64,000 bases of DNA, from NCBI GenBank assembly GCA_949358305.1, contig OX442322.1, positions 1,240,001-1,304,000 of the forward strand, given 5' to 3'. Positions 34,676-45,830 of the stretch are shown in pieces. A model generated the notes under the pieces. The model was not told where the DNA came from. It did not search any database and saw only the letters and a list, made by a program, of their open reading frames with translations. How positions within the stretch are numbered: position 1 is the stretch's first letter; the number at the start of each line of letters is the position of its first letter. The position numbers were made by a program, and so were the translations under genes. Source of the stretch: Strigamia acuminata. Its lineage: Eukaryota; Arthropoda; Chilopoda; Geophilomorpha; Linotaeniidae.

Positions 34676-35146
34676 TTCGCTTTTGCAATTCGATCGAATT
34701 AATTTGCAACCTATTTCAGTGATCGTGTGATAGGTCTATAACTTCCGAAATTCCTAGTTAAAGGACTGTTTTGGTGTTTCTCAAGAAAATAAACATGGTT
34801 TGAAACTTGTCTGTTTTTTAACTAAATCTTTTAGTTAAATATTTATCTCAAAATTCACTTTTACAATTCTATCGAATTTAATTGCAACCTAATCTCGGTG
34901 GGACCTCCACGTGTGAGATTAGGTGGTAGTCTTTGAAATCCCTAAAATCTTCAAACGAAAATAATGAAGGAAAATCTACTACGTATTTCTATTTCATCAG
35001 TTTAACTTCTTCACATGGAAATATAAACTGAAAATTTAATCTGTCTATTTTTAACTTAAATCTTTTAGTTAAATATTTATCTCCAATATTCACTGTTGCA
35101 ATTCAATCGAATTTAATTGCAACCTAATCTCGGTGGGACCTCCACG
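34676..35146 (-). repeat. Two primer-site units in copy 2
   Basis: tRNA-Gln sites lie at about 35126-35144 and 34891-34909, 235 bp apart. This is one fewer full unit than copy 1, so the array length varies between copies. Confidence 0.82.
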
Positions 35147-37048
35147 TGTGACGGTGACGACCACAACTCCCATTTGACAATGGTACCGGGAAGAGATCGC
35201 AATAAATAAACAGTGAATACAATACGAGATAAATACAAGACAGTTTATTGTTGGCAAACAATATGGATGAGCTAAATTATACATAGGACTAATGCCGACA
35301 TTTGGCAAGTTAAATCAGCTATTAAACTATACAAAGAATTGGCCAACTGGCCCTAGAATAATATCACTACGGGTCTGGAATATGGGAGCGGTTTCCCCAT
35401 CGCTCGACCTGATTATAGATGTCATCTTAAGCCGGATGGCTGTGTCCTGGAGTCCGATACGGCTTCGCTGGTTTCCTTGGTTCGCTGTGTAAACTATCGC
35501 ACGTCGATAAATCGAATGATCTGAGCATTGCGGTTGACTTTGTCTGCACCGCCACAACTTTGGGAGGATATTGGTGTAAGTAAATGTATTCATTTACTTA
35601 TCAATATTCCACTTATGAATTATATTTAATTCATATCGTTGTGAATTCTTATTTAGATATTTCGGGAATAAGTTGTCGTCAACTTATCGGTTATATTGAG
35701 TTCAATATGAGATTAAGTCTTCTGACTTGATTTTGGTCCAACTGGTTGTCGAGTTTAAGTTTTGCTGTTATAAATAAAATTGAAGATTAAGCTTCCCGTC
35801 GCAACACACAATTGCCATCGATTAGAATATACGCCTTGCCATGCAGAACGGTATCAAGCGTCCCCGGCGTCGCAGCACGGTCGTCCATCGAGTGGTTGAC
35901 GGTACCACGTACACAGGGGTCGATAGCTCGCGGCTCCGCACAGCAGTTTTATCTCTCGCGGTACTAATAATAGACCGACTGCTTTGGCATCGAATACCAT
36001 GAGAATCAGCTTGCCAAACACTTGGTGCTACTCGTGGTTACTGTAAAACAGACTGCTTTGGCACCATCAGGTGAAGGAACCGATTCTCAACAATACCGAT
36101 GCTACTCGTGGTAACGGAATACGTTCATACCGAAAAAGACAACTTGGTCCTGTCCGGAGGATACTGAATTGCACAACGGCGGGTTCTCCTTCGGCGTCGC
36201 AACCGTAGACTGTAACATTTATGCAACATAATAATCCCAGCACTTCGACTTCAATTGCCGGCGGTGGCATGATTCTGTAGAATCATGCAACGGTTCTTTG
36301 CGAATAAATCAACAAAGAACCAAAAGGTTTTTTACGTGAACAACGAATCATATTTCATAAGTAACAATACCAAACAGAAAATAATCAAACAGAGCTGCAG
36401 AATGGCCGGTTGTTTGGGTTTATATAACCTGACTGGATTAAGGATTAATCCAGTTATCCAATTGGAACATGGGTTCCACGAATCCCTCCAATCCCGTATC
36501 ACCGGAAGTGGATACGGAGGAACAATGTGCTAATTCTCACCACAACCGGAACTGGATACCCAGGACCGGAAATGGATCCACCAATCAGATCTATTGGTTG
36601 ATCGATTGATCACCAAATGTCCTGTCCCGCAGAAAATGGAAGTTACATTGTATTTAACATCACAAGACATTAATATATCTTTATATTAATGTTCACAAAG
36701 CTTCGTTTCATTCTAGTAAATATAGTTTTATATTTATTTACATGTTTTATATTCATATCTTGAATTTGCCGCTAAATCGTAATCGCGCCATCTTGTGGCA
36801 ACATTGCGCATTGACAAATGCGGTTTTAGCAGACGACTCTTCGTGATTCGGCCGGAATCCTTTGATATCAAGTAGGAATGAGTGTTTATTCTTAATAAAC
36901 GAACATCTTTGTATTTGAAACATCATAAATAACTTTATTCCAGACATTTATCAGTTTTACACAGAATATCTTCGAGATATCATGATAATGGCGCAACAGC
37001 GCTTCTTTCTAAGAAAATAGGCATTTATAGCCATTGTAAACCGTCACA
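35147..37048 (-). repeat. Copy 2 5' LTR
   Basis: 1902 bp, matching the 3' LTR. On the minus strand it runs from TGTGACGGTTTACAATGG to ACCGTCACA, followed by the primer-site unit. Confidence 0.93.
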
Positions 37049-38029
37049 AATAACGAATTGAATCGAAATATCTCGCAGGAAAGGTTATCCATCGCCGGGA
37101 AATTACTCCACTCGGTCCTGGCTGGCGGGAGAGTAACCGGGAAATTACTCCGCGTCGATTACTCTGATAATGTGTCTGTGGAATATTAAATACTCCACTC
37201 TAGATGCTACATTACCAATGCGTCTGTGAATTTTACTCCACTCTAGATTCTGCACTCTACAACGGAATGTTGGCATGAAGCTGGAGGGAGTGCGTCTGTG
37301 GGTTGTACCCCACTCTAGATCCTACACTTAAATGTGTCTGTGAATTACTCACTCTAGTTACGACATTTCTACAACGGAATGTTGGCATGAAGAGGCGGGC
37401 AGTGTGTCTGTGAGTCTTCTACCCACTCTAGATACTTACACTAAATACAAAGTATTTCTACAACGGATTGTCGGAACGCAGAGAAGTATAATATGTGCTC
37501 AAGTAATATCAGTATCAAACAAAACAAGAACAAGAGCGAGCTATATCCGTTTTGCAGGGGGATATATACTCGGTGAGGAGAATAGCTGTTCAATGATCCA
37601 ATGGGATCACTGGGCAGTCAAATCCATCCAATCCTAGGTCATAGGAAGTGGATACTCAGGACATAGTCTTCTACTAGGTCCAAAACAGGAACTGGATACG
37701 CAGGACACATTTTGGATTAAGTCCCTTTGACTATAATCCAAAAGGAGTCCAACTCACAGTGGGTGATGGGGGGTGACTTCACCAGGTGTAGAGGTTGCAC
37801 ATAATTCAATAGAATTATGTGACAAATAAATCAACTAGCATTTAAACATCCAAAAGTATTTAAAAGTGTCTAAAGTTGCAGTGGAATAAAATATAAATAG
37901 TAATTTATATTTTATTCACTCAAAAATTGTCGAAATTTGAATTTACCGCTAAAACGCATCAGCGCCATCTATTGGTGAAGTAATCGTCCTATACTAACAA
38001 AGTGCATGACAGTGTAACCGTCACAACAT

Positions 38030-38884
38030 TAAAGCCAAAATCCATCCCATCACTACTTACGCCTCCGCCATCTGGAATTTCCCCCCCTCCCGTCAGTAAA
38101 AATCCCCACTGTTTACTCCATTGGAGTGTCAAATAAATAAATAAGTAAATAAATAAACACATAAATAAATAATAATTTTGGTGTTAAATTGAAAATTTAA
38201 TTTAATTTCTTTTTTTTCCATTTTCAATTATAATGTCTGGTTTTTCTCCTCCTACTTTTGAAAATAAATTACTTAATTTTAAGTGTATATAAAGTTTGTT
38301 TAATACAGAAATCTAGTGTAACAACTTTTTGTGCTCTTACGTTTGGTGTTTGGTTTTTAAAGATCCATATAGTAGTCAAAGAGTTATTACTTGTAGTGAA
38401 AGTAACTGATTTGAGAAATGATGTCACTATCTGTGTTTCTGTTCATTAACTTCTCATAATTTACTCATTACTTATTAATTTCTTCATTGAGTATACAGGA
38501 AGCTCACTTTGCATATTTGTAAAGAGTAGCAATGGTTCTTTTTTACTTTGAAATAATGGTATTTATGAATACCGTATTTTATAAATTAAGAGTCGTGACT
38601 CTTATTCAAAAACTGCCAGAATTAAAATAAAAGAGGTATTTGAAGAGAGAGTAAAGGAATTTGTGCACTCTCAACGATATTACTGATAAAAATGTCAGTA
38701 ATTACAATTTCGGTTTTTAGTTTGTTACATTTGCTTAATGTAACAAACGAAGTCTGAACGTCACGAACAACAAAAACAATACCATACCTTTCGCAATTCT
38801 TGGTCAAAGCCGCGGCCACTATTCGAGGGCGGCTACAATTCGTTAGCGACTCTTAATCGGTAAAATACTGAAAATGCTTTTCAA
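38030..38884. other. Flank of the Gypsy element; no intact gene
   Basis: Pre-insertion flank beginning with the ACAT duplication, then AT-rich sequence with a (AAATAAAT)n-like run near 38130-38170. A 61-bp segment at 38617-38677 is repeated at 47090-47151. Confidence 0.5.
38617..38677 (+). repeat. Dispersed direct repeat, copy 1
   Basis: Shared with 47090-47151 at about 85% by eye. In one frame it reads RIKIKEVFEERVKEF and then stops. In the other copy a 2-bp expansion of a GA run shifts the frame, after which VKEFYTLNDIPDIKLKPL continues. It looks like a shared exon-like remnant of an unknown repeat family. Confidence 0.5.
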
Positions 38885-39928
38885 TCAATATAAGTTAGTC
38901 GAGTATTGATTTGGATCGATTACTGTTTCAATATTTTTCTTTGAATTGCAAATATTCTGATGTACCTGTCTAATTTTTAATGTACTATAGTTAGAATACG
39001 GCATGTTCTTCTTGATAACAAGGAAATCACCTCCATATATTTTTTTTGTGGAAACGAGACCAACATTTGTTATTAATTCTACATTTGGTGCATATTTGCA
39101 TGCAATTTCACCATCACCCTGGACTGTTGAAGGCATACAACACAATTGTAAATAGTCATAGACATCCTCTATTTCTTCACCTATTATTAAACTATAATAC
39201 TTGTTATTTAATTCATTAATGTCTAACATTGGCTTCAAATACGATTGTGTATTGGTGTATAGTTTATCCAATGTTTTATACATATCCTCATCAAATTCCT
39301 CAGAATTATCTGGGGTTAATTGATAATCAAAAGTATGTCCGTTTGTTGGTGACGGTTTAAACTCGATTTGTTTATCTGGACCAAAAATAAAATTTTTTTT
39401 GACAACCATGAGTGTAGATTTGTCTCCACGTGGGTTGATAAGTCCAGAAATCAATACACACTCGGTATCATAAATTGCATAAAAAAAAGACTTATCATTG
39501 ACATATGTTGATAATATTTTTAATATAGGATCTGTATGTGGATTTGCACTCAAATTAGGCATGTTTTTTTGTTTAAATAACTTATTAAAATATTGATATA
39601 AATACGGATTTAATGTAATACATCTTTTTGCTTTCTTGTCAAATATCTTAGGCGATATTTCAGAAAAGTGCAGTGAAAAGACATTAGCATTGAGTATATC
39701 TAAAATTATACTTCCAGAAGGTAAAATTACCGTGTTTTCATCGAATGCTAAACGTGATGCATGTGATAAAAACAACCCTTCACTATACGTACTGTTTGGA
39801 CCCCCTCTGCTTATATTTTTTGAAATATTACACGTGCTAAGTAAACTGTTTGTTGTTTGTCATTCTTCTGTAATTCCAAATTTATTTATTAAACAATCTA
39901 CACAAATGCTAGGAAATATTTCGCTCAT
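38885..39928 (-). pseudogene. ORF with one in-frame stop; weak SET-like C-terminus
   Basis: From the ATG at 39928 the frame runs 22 codons (MSEIFPSICVDCLINKFGIT..) to a TGA at 39862-39860 and then stays open to 38885. That gives 348 codons with a single interruption. The part after the stop has no early Met. I do not recognise the protein with confidence. The segment CKYAPNVELITNVGLVSTKK, then IYGGDFLVI, resembles the C-terminal half of SET domains (PNVEL, then G-L-A/S-x-x-x-I-x-x-G-D/E). The usual NHSC motif is not intact and an N-terminal SET half is not seen. It could be a decayed gene or have a short upstream ORF. Composition is AT-rich, like its neighbours. Confidence 0.4.
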
Positions 39929-40030
39929 GGTTTTGCAAGACTTTTTAAAATAGTGAATCAAAATACATTCCTTTTTCAGTAATTCAAATTTGGAAGAAAA
40001 ATATTCTGATTTAAACATTAGTGTTAATAT

Positions 40031-40575
40031 TGTTACGAGCGCAGACCTCGCTGTACGACAGCAGGCCTAAACGCTCTGTTTAGAGAATTAATTCTGAAAG
40101 CTCTCACTAGGCACACTGGAGTTTCCAAATCCGCTCACCAGTTGTCACTGTGTTAATTATGCACAGGGCAACTGGACTAATCAATCAAGTAGAGCGGGGG
40201 TGGACCCAAAGTTTACCTAGTGAGCTAAGTGGGTTTGAGAGAGCAGAAATGTTCTGAGCCTCAAACAGTTAACATGGTAAGTAAAGGTTTCTGTGGACCA
40301 GCGCACGCAGCGCTTGGTCCCACCCCGCCTTTCCAAATTCATAGAGATATAATTTGATTATCATTCTTGCTTTCTTTCTTTATGTTTGTGTAAAATAAAA
40401 GATTATGTTTATCATTTGATTTTGTTGAGTTTTGTAATAAATCCCATTGAATAAAAGAGATTTATTTGAATGATAGATCAGTTCTCTCAATCCTTTCACC
40501 TGAAGCTTTTCAAGGTCTTTGCTAAATTAATTAGCATTTGTTATGTGTGTGGATCACCCCAACCCACACGTAACA
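40031..40575 (+). repeat. Family B 5' LTR
   Basis: 545 bp, TGTTACGAGC to CACACGTAACA. It shares segments with the LTR at 61571-62055 (ACCTAGTGAGCT and a CTCAAACAGTTA-like stretch), which shows the two families are related. Confidence 0.85.
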
Positions 40576-40578
40576 AAG

Positions 40579-40590
40579 TGGTGGAGATGC
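40579..40590 (+). promoter_or_regulatory. Primer-binding site, tRNA-Ala-like
   Basis: TGGTGGAGATGC, three bases after the LTR, complements the CCA end and acceptor stem of common eukaryotic tRNA-Ala over 12 nt. The same site follows the LTR at 62055. Confidence 0.6.
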
Positions 40591-41384
40591 GGATTTAAAA
40601 GACCCTGTATAATTGCTTTATTTAAGAGCTAAAATGTTAGTAAAAATCTGGAATTTTGTGTAAAATAGTTTGAAATTTGGCCCTGAAAATGAGTAAGGTT
40701 GAAAATACAAATTGGCTATAATATTATCAGATTTGAAAGCAAATAAAGAGACTTCTGAAAATCAATTTGGGTGTGAAAAATTGAGATTGGGAATGAATAT
40801 TTAATTGTCTTGTGAAAAAAATGTTGAATATTTAATTGTCTTGTGAAAAAAGTGTTGAATATTTAATTATCTTGTGTAAAAGTGTTGAATATTTAAGTGT
40901 TTTGAGTTGAAACTGAGCATGAATGTTAAATGAGTTTGCATGTTACTGAATATTTAATTAGTTGAAAACAATTAAACAGTATTTTAGAATTAAAGCCTAG
41001 TTTTAATGATGAATCATTTTAGGGTTATAAATATTTTGAATAATTTTAAGAATTGTAAATAGTTTTAAACAATTTTAACTCATGCACAGTTATGAGTAAT
41101 AATATTATGAATTATTTTCTTTTTTCCCTAGCATGGTGAAAGTGTTTTAGTGATTAGTGTTTCACAAGTGAGGTGAATTTGTGATTTGTGAAAGTTTGTG
41201 TCTTCTGTTGTGAAGTGGATCTACAGTGGAACTGGATTCCTCCAACATAACATTTCGCAAGAAATCATCAAGTATAATTGCGGACCGAGGACAACTTTAC
41301 ACATTAACAACAGAATTCAAGTCTGATGAACATTTGGACAGTGAACCAGAACCAGAGGATAGTGAACCTCTAGAAGAAGTCAAG

Positions 41385-42002
41385 ATGGCGATTAGTTCAA
41401 CTGCAACGTTGGAAACCCTATTAAAGGGACTAGTAGTGCAAAAGCGCAATCCAGTCAATTATGACACCAAAACTGGAAACATTGACGAATGGATTGTTGG
41501 TTATGAAGCGATTATTGCTACGGATACGGAACGTGCCAAGCATTTGCCGATTGTAATGAAGGATGATGCGCTCTCCTGGTACGTCGAGCAATTACAAGCT
41601 AACCCTAGCTGGACTTGGGATGAATGGAAGGCACAATTGCAGAAAAAATTCCGCCGTAGACCCGAGCATGTCCTCAATACCTTGCACGCCCTTAAGCATG
41701 AAGAGGGGACAGCCATTGACTTTATTAAGAAAGTTCTCCACCTGTGTTCATTTGCCAGACCGGCCCTCAGTGAAACCCAGAAAATCAACTATGTTTATCA
41801 GGCCATGAAGCAGCCGATAAAAGACAGGTTGATGACAGTTTTTCCTACAGCTATGGATGATTTGATAGAAAGAGTTCAGCTTTATGAAGCCCATGGAGTG
41901 AAGGAAGACCCGTCGACAGCTTTACTGACCCTCGTACAGAAACTTGTGGCTGACAAGGCGACCGTCGCACCGTCAACTTATTTTATTCAAGGTCTTTGCT
42001 AA
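41385..42002 (+). pseudogene. gag: Truncated gag of family B
   Basis: ATG at 41385; the open frame begins about 53 codons earlier at a GTG (41226). It encodes a capsid-type Gypsy gag (LLKGLVVQKR, WYVEQLQANPSWTWDEWK, INYVYQAMKQ). It aligns along its length with the gag at 62917-63930 but ends after 205 residues when the reading frame runs into the retained 67 bp of the 3' LTR. The C-terminal nucleic-acid-binding region and all of pol are deleted. Confidence 0.8.
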
Positions 42003-42056
42003 ATTAATTAGCATTTGTTATGTGTGTGGTTCACCCCAACCCACACGTAACAATAT

Positions 42057-43651
42057 TTTTTTATAATTACAGAAATAATATATTTTTTTTCAAAAATAAT
42101 TGATAAACATGATTTGATTTATAGAATGAACGATATAACTAGTGGCGAAATATAGGGTGTCATATCCCACGATGAGTGACCTTATCCGAGAAAGCAACAA
42201 CAAATATACTTTTAAAGAATTTAAGCAGTGATTATTTTTTTTTGTTTTCATCTTTTCTGTTTATTTTTTGTTTTTAGTAATCAGTTATTATTCAAAAAAA
42301 GTTTTAAAATGTTTATAGGAAGGGAGAAGACCCTGGTACATTTGGTTGGCCATATATGGTAACGATGGACCAAATCCATCGTGCATCGTGCATTGAACAG
42401 TGCATCGGGTCTTCCAATAATACATCACCCGGTTTCGGATTGGATTTACGTGGATTTATTCGTGTGCCAAGTTTCAAATTTGTCACATGACAAACCACCG
42501 ATGCACGGTGCACGGTGCACGATGGACCAAATTTGAGAGTATTAAAAATTCATTCTCTTTTTTAAAAAAAATGTTTTACGCCATGAATAAAATTTATTAA
42601 TTTTTCACATTTTTAAATTGGTTGGGTATAACTAAAACTCAATATGTGGGATAGTATGGTGGGCATCATAGTGGAAGAAAAAATGACAAACAATATGTCA
42701 AAGAATAAGAATGAGGAATCCAAATTTTAGGACAAAGAAGACAAGCACAATTCTGAGAAAGTTTTGTCTTTGATTTTTGATTTATTTCCGCATCTTATTT
42801 AATGGGATCAAACTACAAGATCAGCAAATATGAAGTCCTGAGAATATTTACATGACTGCAAAAATATGTAAAAGATTTGACATTTAATAGTGATTTGAAA
42901 CCAGAGAAGCGGACTTCTCTATAATCAATGGTGAAGCATGGCATGTGCCTTTTAATACACGACAAAGAGATCCTTTGCTACAAAGGAAATAGATGTAAGC
43001 ACTGTAATCTAGATAACAAAGTTATGATAATTTTGATCGGTAATCGTCTGTCATCAGTATAGAATAAATAATTTGACAAAAAAAATACATAAAAGAGAAG
43101 AGTGTATTCACTTTATTTTTTTTTGTGACAAATCCATTCCATACATACATACATACATTTTTTCTCACATTTTGACATCTCTAAATTAGACATACTGTAT
43201 CGCCTTGTTTAAGCGCCCAGGTGCTTATTATTTTTTTTAACCGACCCAGTGGCAATTTGAAACCGGTCCTGGCGCATTTTGGGATCAGCGCTTATTCAGA
43301 GCCGCCGTCAATTCTGCAAATAGCCCACGACTGTCAGGCGCAACAGAGGCCGGGCGCCTTAATTGACCCTGACCAGACATTTAAACGAAGCGGTAGAGTA
43401 TTCAATCTACAATTATCTAAAGATTTTTTGAAATCTCACAATGAATAGTAGGAGTAAAGATAAGGTATACAGAGTTTAGGTTACATTATAATAATATTCA
43501 TAATAATATGTGATTTATAGAAAACATGGTCAGAAATCGTGTAAATAGTGGTGTCTTCGATTTGTTAGTCTGGCCAGCTAACTGCTCGTCTAGTCAGCTA
43601 AGTGGCCGTTTAGTTATCTAAATAGATAATAAAACAAATAAAGTTTACCAC
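42057..43651. other. AT-rich region without a gene; imperfect inverted repeat
   Basis: At 42360-42535 GATGGACCAAAT and GCATCGTGCATCGTGC-type blocks recur in direct and inverted order, able to form an imperfect hairpin. A (CATA)n run lies at 43141-43156. No coding signal elsewhere. Confidence 0.5.
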
Positions 43652-43996
43652 TTACATTAACGGTGTCACGAAATTAATACCATTTTCAATACCATCGTCG
43701 ATGAAATTCATACCAGTATCAATACCATCGTCGATTTTCTCATCGGTACATGTTTCAATCATATCCTCAGTGTCACTTGCATCGATATGCATAGAGCTGG
43801 TTTCTCCAGTTCCAACTTCTTTTTTTTCGTGGTTTTCAATTAAATCAGGTTTGACGGAATCCTTTTTAAAGTACTGAGAACGAATTTTCGGAACCATGTC
43901 AGATGCTGACGGTTTTCCACGGATATCTGGGACTACGTCTGATGCTGTAAATTTTTCATAGTCCTGTTTTTGCATTGAGGTGTATGTAGGTTCCAT
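43652..43996 (-). CDS. Small acidic ORF, possible first exon
   Basis: 114 residues from the ATG at 43996. It has two near-repeats, ASDVVPDIRGK/ASDMVPKIRSQ, and near the end GIDTGMNFIDDGIENGINF. The last codons overlap a donor-like AAT|GTAAGTG, so the ORF may be an exon and the stop only apparent. No family recognised. Confidence 0.3.
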   Translation of the reverse strand: MEPTYTSMQKQDYEKFTASDVVPDIRGKPSASDMVPKIRSQYFKKDSVKPDLIENHEKKEVGTGETSSMHIDASDTEDMIETCTDEKIDDGIDTGMNFIDDGIENGINFVTPLM

Positions 43997-44387
43997 TTCA
44001 GTAAGTAATAATAGCATATAAAAAGGAAGATGAATCTATGTAATATTGGTTGTGTCTGTGAAATGGAATGAAATGATCTTACTTTTATACTGATTGAGGT
44101 TATACCTTAATTTTTTTTAAAAAAGGGTTTTTAAATAATGAAAACGACATTGTGAAATATAATTCTTAATAAAGTAGTCTAGGAATTTTAATAAATAAAG
44201 TTAAAAGACCTTGACCTCACAGGCCATGCATTTAAAACTCTGCAGCATTAATTGATTAAATGATGCGTGTAATTTAATTTCTACACTTTTTTATTTAGAA
44301 TGCAAATATAAAAAACAACAAACATTTAGGGAAAATGTTGGATGCTTTAAGATTTTTTAAATAAAAAAAATTAAATGTGATATAAGA
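43997..44387. other. AT-rich spacer, nothing recognised
   Basis: No ORF, repeat or site that I can support. Confidence 0.5.
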
Positions 44388-44926
44388 TGTGTGGATAGGT
44401 AAACAGGTTTTGACGCCATCAAGGTTGTCACGTATGCACTGAGAAATAAAATATTATAAAAATAAACGCAATAAATAAATCATTAAGTTTTGTTGAGGTT
44501 TTTAAACATTTTCATTACACGCGCATGAATTTGTTGAAATTAAAAAGAACCGGTCAGTATCATTCGGTCATTCTTATTTCTCGATTTTCTTAATTTCCTT
44601 TAAAGCGATAATGGTTTGGTTTAATTAATTTACGCGAAAACGTAACGCGAAAACGATAGTCGAATTTATTCACTAGTATCTGCTCGGTTTCTAATCCGCG
44701 CGTATTTAATTTTAAAAATAAAACATCTTTGTTAATTTTCAACGCAATTCCTAATCCATCCGCGTGGAATTAATTTATTGTAATAACGGGTTGGTACGTA
44801 AAATTGTGTTCCAGAATGCGCGGGGCTCTAAAATCTTGTTTTGAAATTACAACACACACCCGCATTCTATTGGAGGATTGCGTTGATAATAACCCCCTTT
44901 GAAACTATCCGTCCAGTATCCGCACA
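44388..44926 (+). repeat. Probable 5' LTR of a third Gypsy-type element (truncated)
   Basis: TGTGTGGATA at the start mirrors TATCCGCACA at the end with one mismatch. The 539-bp block holds an AATAAA-rich stretch at 44445-44480. Six bases later TGGTGGAGACTGG (44933-44945) occupies the primer-site position, similar to families B and C. No internal region follows; a MITE begins at 45125. Confidence 0.5.
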
Positions 44927-45124
44927 AAGCAGTGGTGGAGACTGGCAATAAGACCAGCTAGTCCAATAGCAAGCGGTCCCTGATTTCGGATTGGACCGTC
45001 CGACCAACCTCGCAGCGATGAACGCTCGATTGGAAGAAAATTTCGAGCAGGAAATTAACTGAAAATTCTACAACTAGGATTAACCATCGCGCCGATTAGG
45101 AACCTCGCAGAATGTATCATTTCA

Positions 45125-45433
45125 GGGGTCGTCCATAAATTACGTAACGCTCCAGGGGGAAGGGGAAGGTTTCAAATTTTGTTACGGATCATTAGTAAGG
45201 GAGAAGGGAGGGTTCTCAATAATGTTACGGTCCATGAAAAGAATTTTTAAATATTTAAAAATTGAAAATACAGAGTATACGCGTTTTTGAGATGGACTTT
45301 TGAAAATTTTTGGGGGTAATTTCAGTTTTATTACGTAATTAGAGTGTGTGAGAGGGTTTGGGAATTTATTACGGCGATGTTACGGGGGTCTAAAATGGCC
45401 AAAATTTGCGTTACGTAATTTATGGACGATCCC
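45125..45433. mobile_element. MITE, short copy
   Basis: 309 bp. The inverted ends GGGGTCGTCCATAAATTACG and CGTAATTTATGGACGATCCC match over about 28 bp with one or two mismatches. No coding capacity. Same family as 58667-59075. The target duplication is unclear (TCA/TTA). Confidence 0.85.
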
Positions 45434-45830
45434 TTATTACATTTTATTATTTTGGAAATTTCGGCACAGGAAAGCGGACAACATGCAAGAGGGATGAATT
45501 TGCCGCGGATTAAGAACAAACAGATTAAGTCTACGCGAATGAGCTCCTGGCCGGCATTATTACCTCTTCTTTAATAATGAAAACATTAATGCAAACTAAG
45601 CACTGACTATGTATTTATCATTTATCAAATTACGGTGTAGTCGCTGAAATTTATGATTGTTCCATCTCATCTACTTATAGCAACCCCCCAAATGTTGTTC
45701 AACTCAGTAAAAATTAAAAGCAGTGCAGTTCAACATAATCCGTGGCTTATTAAGCTTAAACAACTGAACTGACCGATTAAAGTGTGTCATCAGCTTATTA
45801 ACGTGGACAAATTGTACTGTAGTCATGTCT
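45434..45830. other. Spacer, nothing recognised
   Basis: Short region between the MITE and the hydrolase-like gene, with no supported feature. Confidence 0.5.

Larger units (their letters stand above)
27645..37048 (-). mobile_element. Pol-less LTR retrotransposon, copy 2 (inserted in the Gypsy LTR)
   Basis: 9404 bp, flanked by AATA at 27641-27644 and 37049-37052, with ends TGTGACGG/CCGTCACA. Minus-strand order: 5' LTR 35147-37048, two 235-bp primer-site units, leader, ORF 31622-30141, polypurine tract (29547-29556), 3' LTR 27645-29546. LTR lengths are equal (1902 bp). It lacks pol, as copy 1 does. Confidence 0.93.
4949..38025 (-). mobile_element. Autonomous Ty3/Gypsy element, nested by two further LTR elements
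   Basis: Both ends are LTRs that open TGTGACGATT and close AACCGTCACA on the plus strand, flanked by ACAT at 4945-4948 and 38026-38029. Transcription runs leftward: 5' LTR 27027-38025 (interrupted), primer site, gag, pol, third ORF, polypurine tract, 3' LTR 4949-6539. Subtracting copy 1 (16044-25705) and copy 2 (27645-37048), each with one 4-bp duplication, leaves 14,003 bp, large for Gypsy. The two LTRs are each 1591 bp after removal of copy 2 and look identical by eye, so the insertion is recent. Only the insertions break the coding frame; pol and ORF3 are open. Confidence 0.93.
27027..38025 (-). repeat. Gypsy 5' LTR, interrupted by copy 2
   Basis: The halves 27027-27644 and 37053-38025 add up to 1591 bp, the exact length of the 3' LTR. 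The uninterrupted 3' LTR shows the empty site CCAATAACGAATT at about 5565. Here it is opened with AATA duplicated on each side. Confidence 0.93.
40031..42052 (+). mobile_element. Internally deleted Gypsy-type element, family B
   Basis: Flanked by ATAT at 40027-40030 and 42053-42056. It has a full 5' LTR (40031-40575, TGTTACG..CGTAACA), a primer site, gag, and only the last 67 bp of the 3' LTR (41986-42052, matching 40509-40575). All of pol and most of the 3' LTR are missing, yet both outer ends and the duplication are intact. Confidence 0.85.

Noticed and set aside
42360-42535. Imperfect inverted repeat as a MITE
   Set aside because: Arms are short, made of GCATCG-type repeats, and no flanking duplication is visible.
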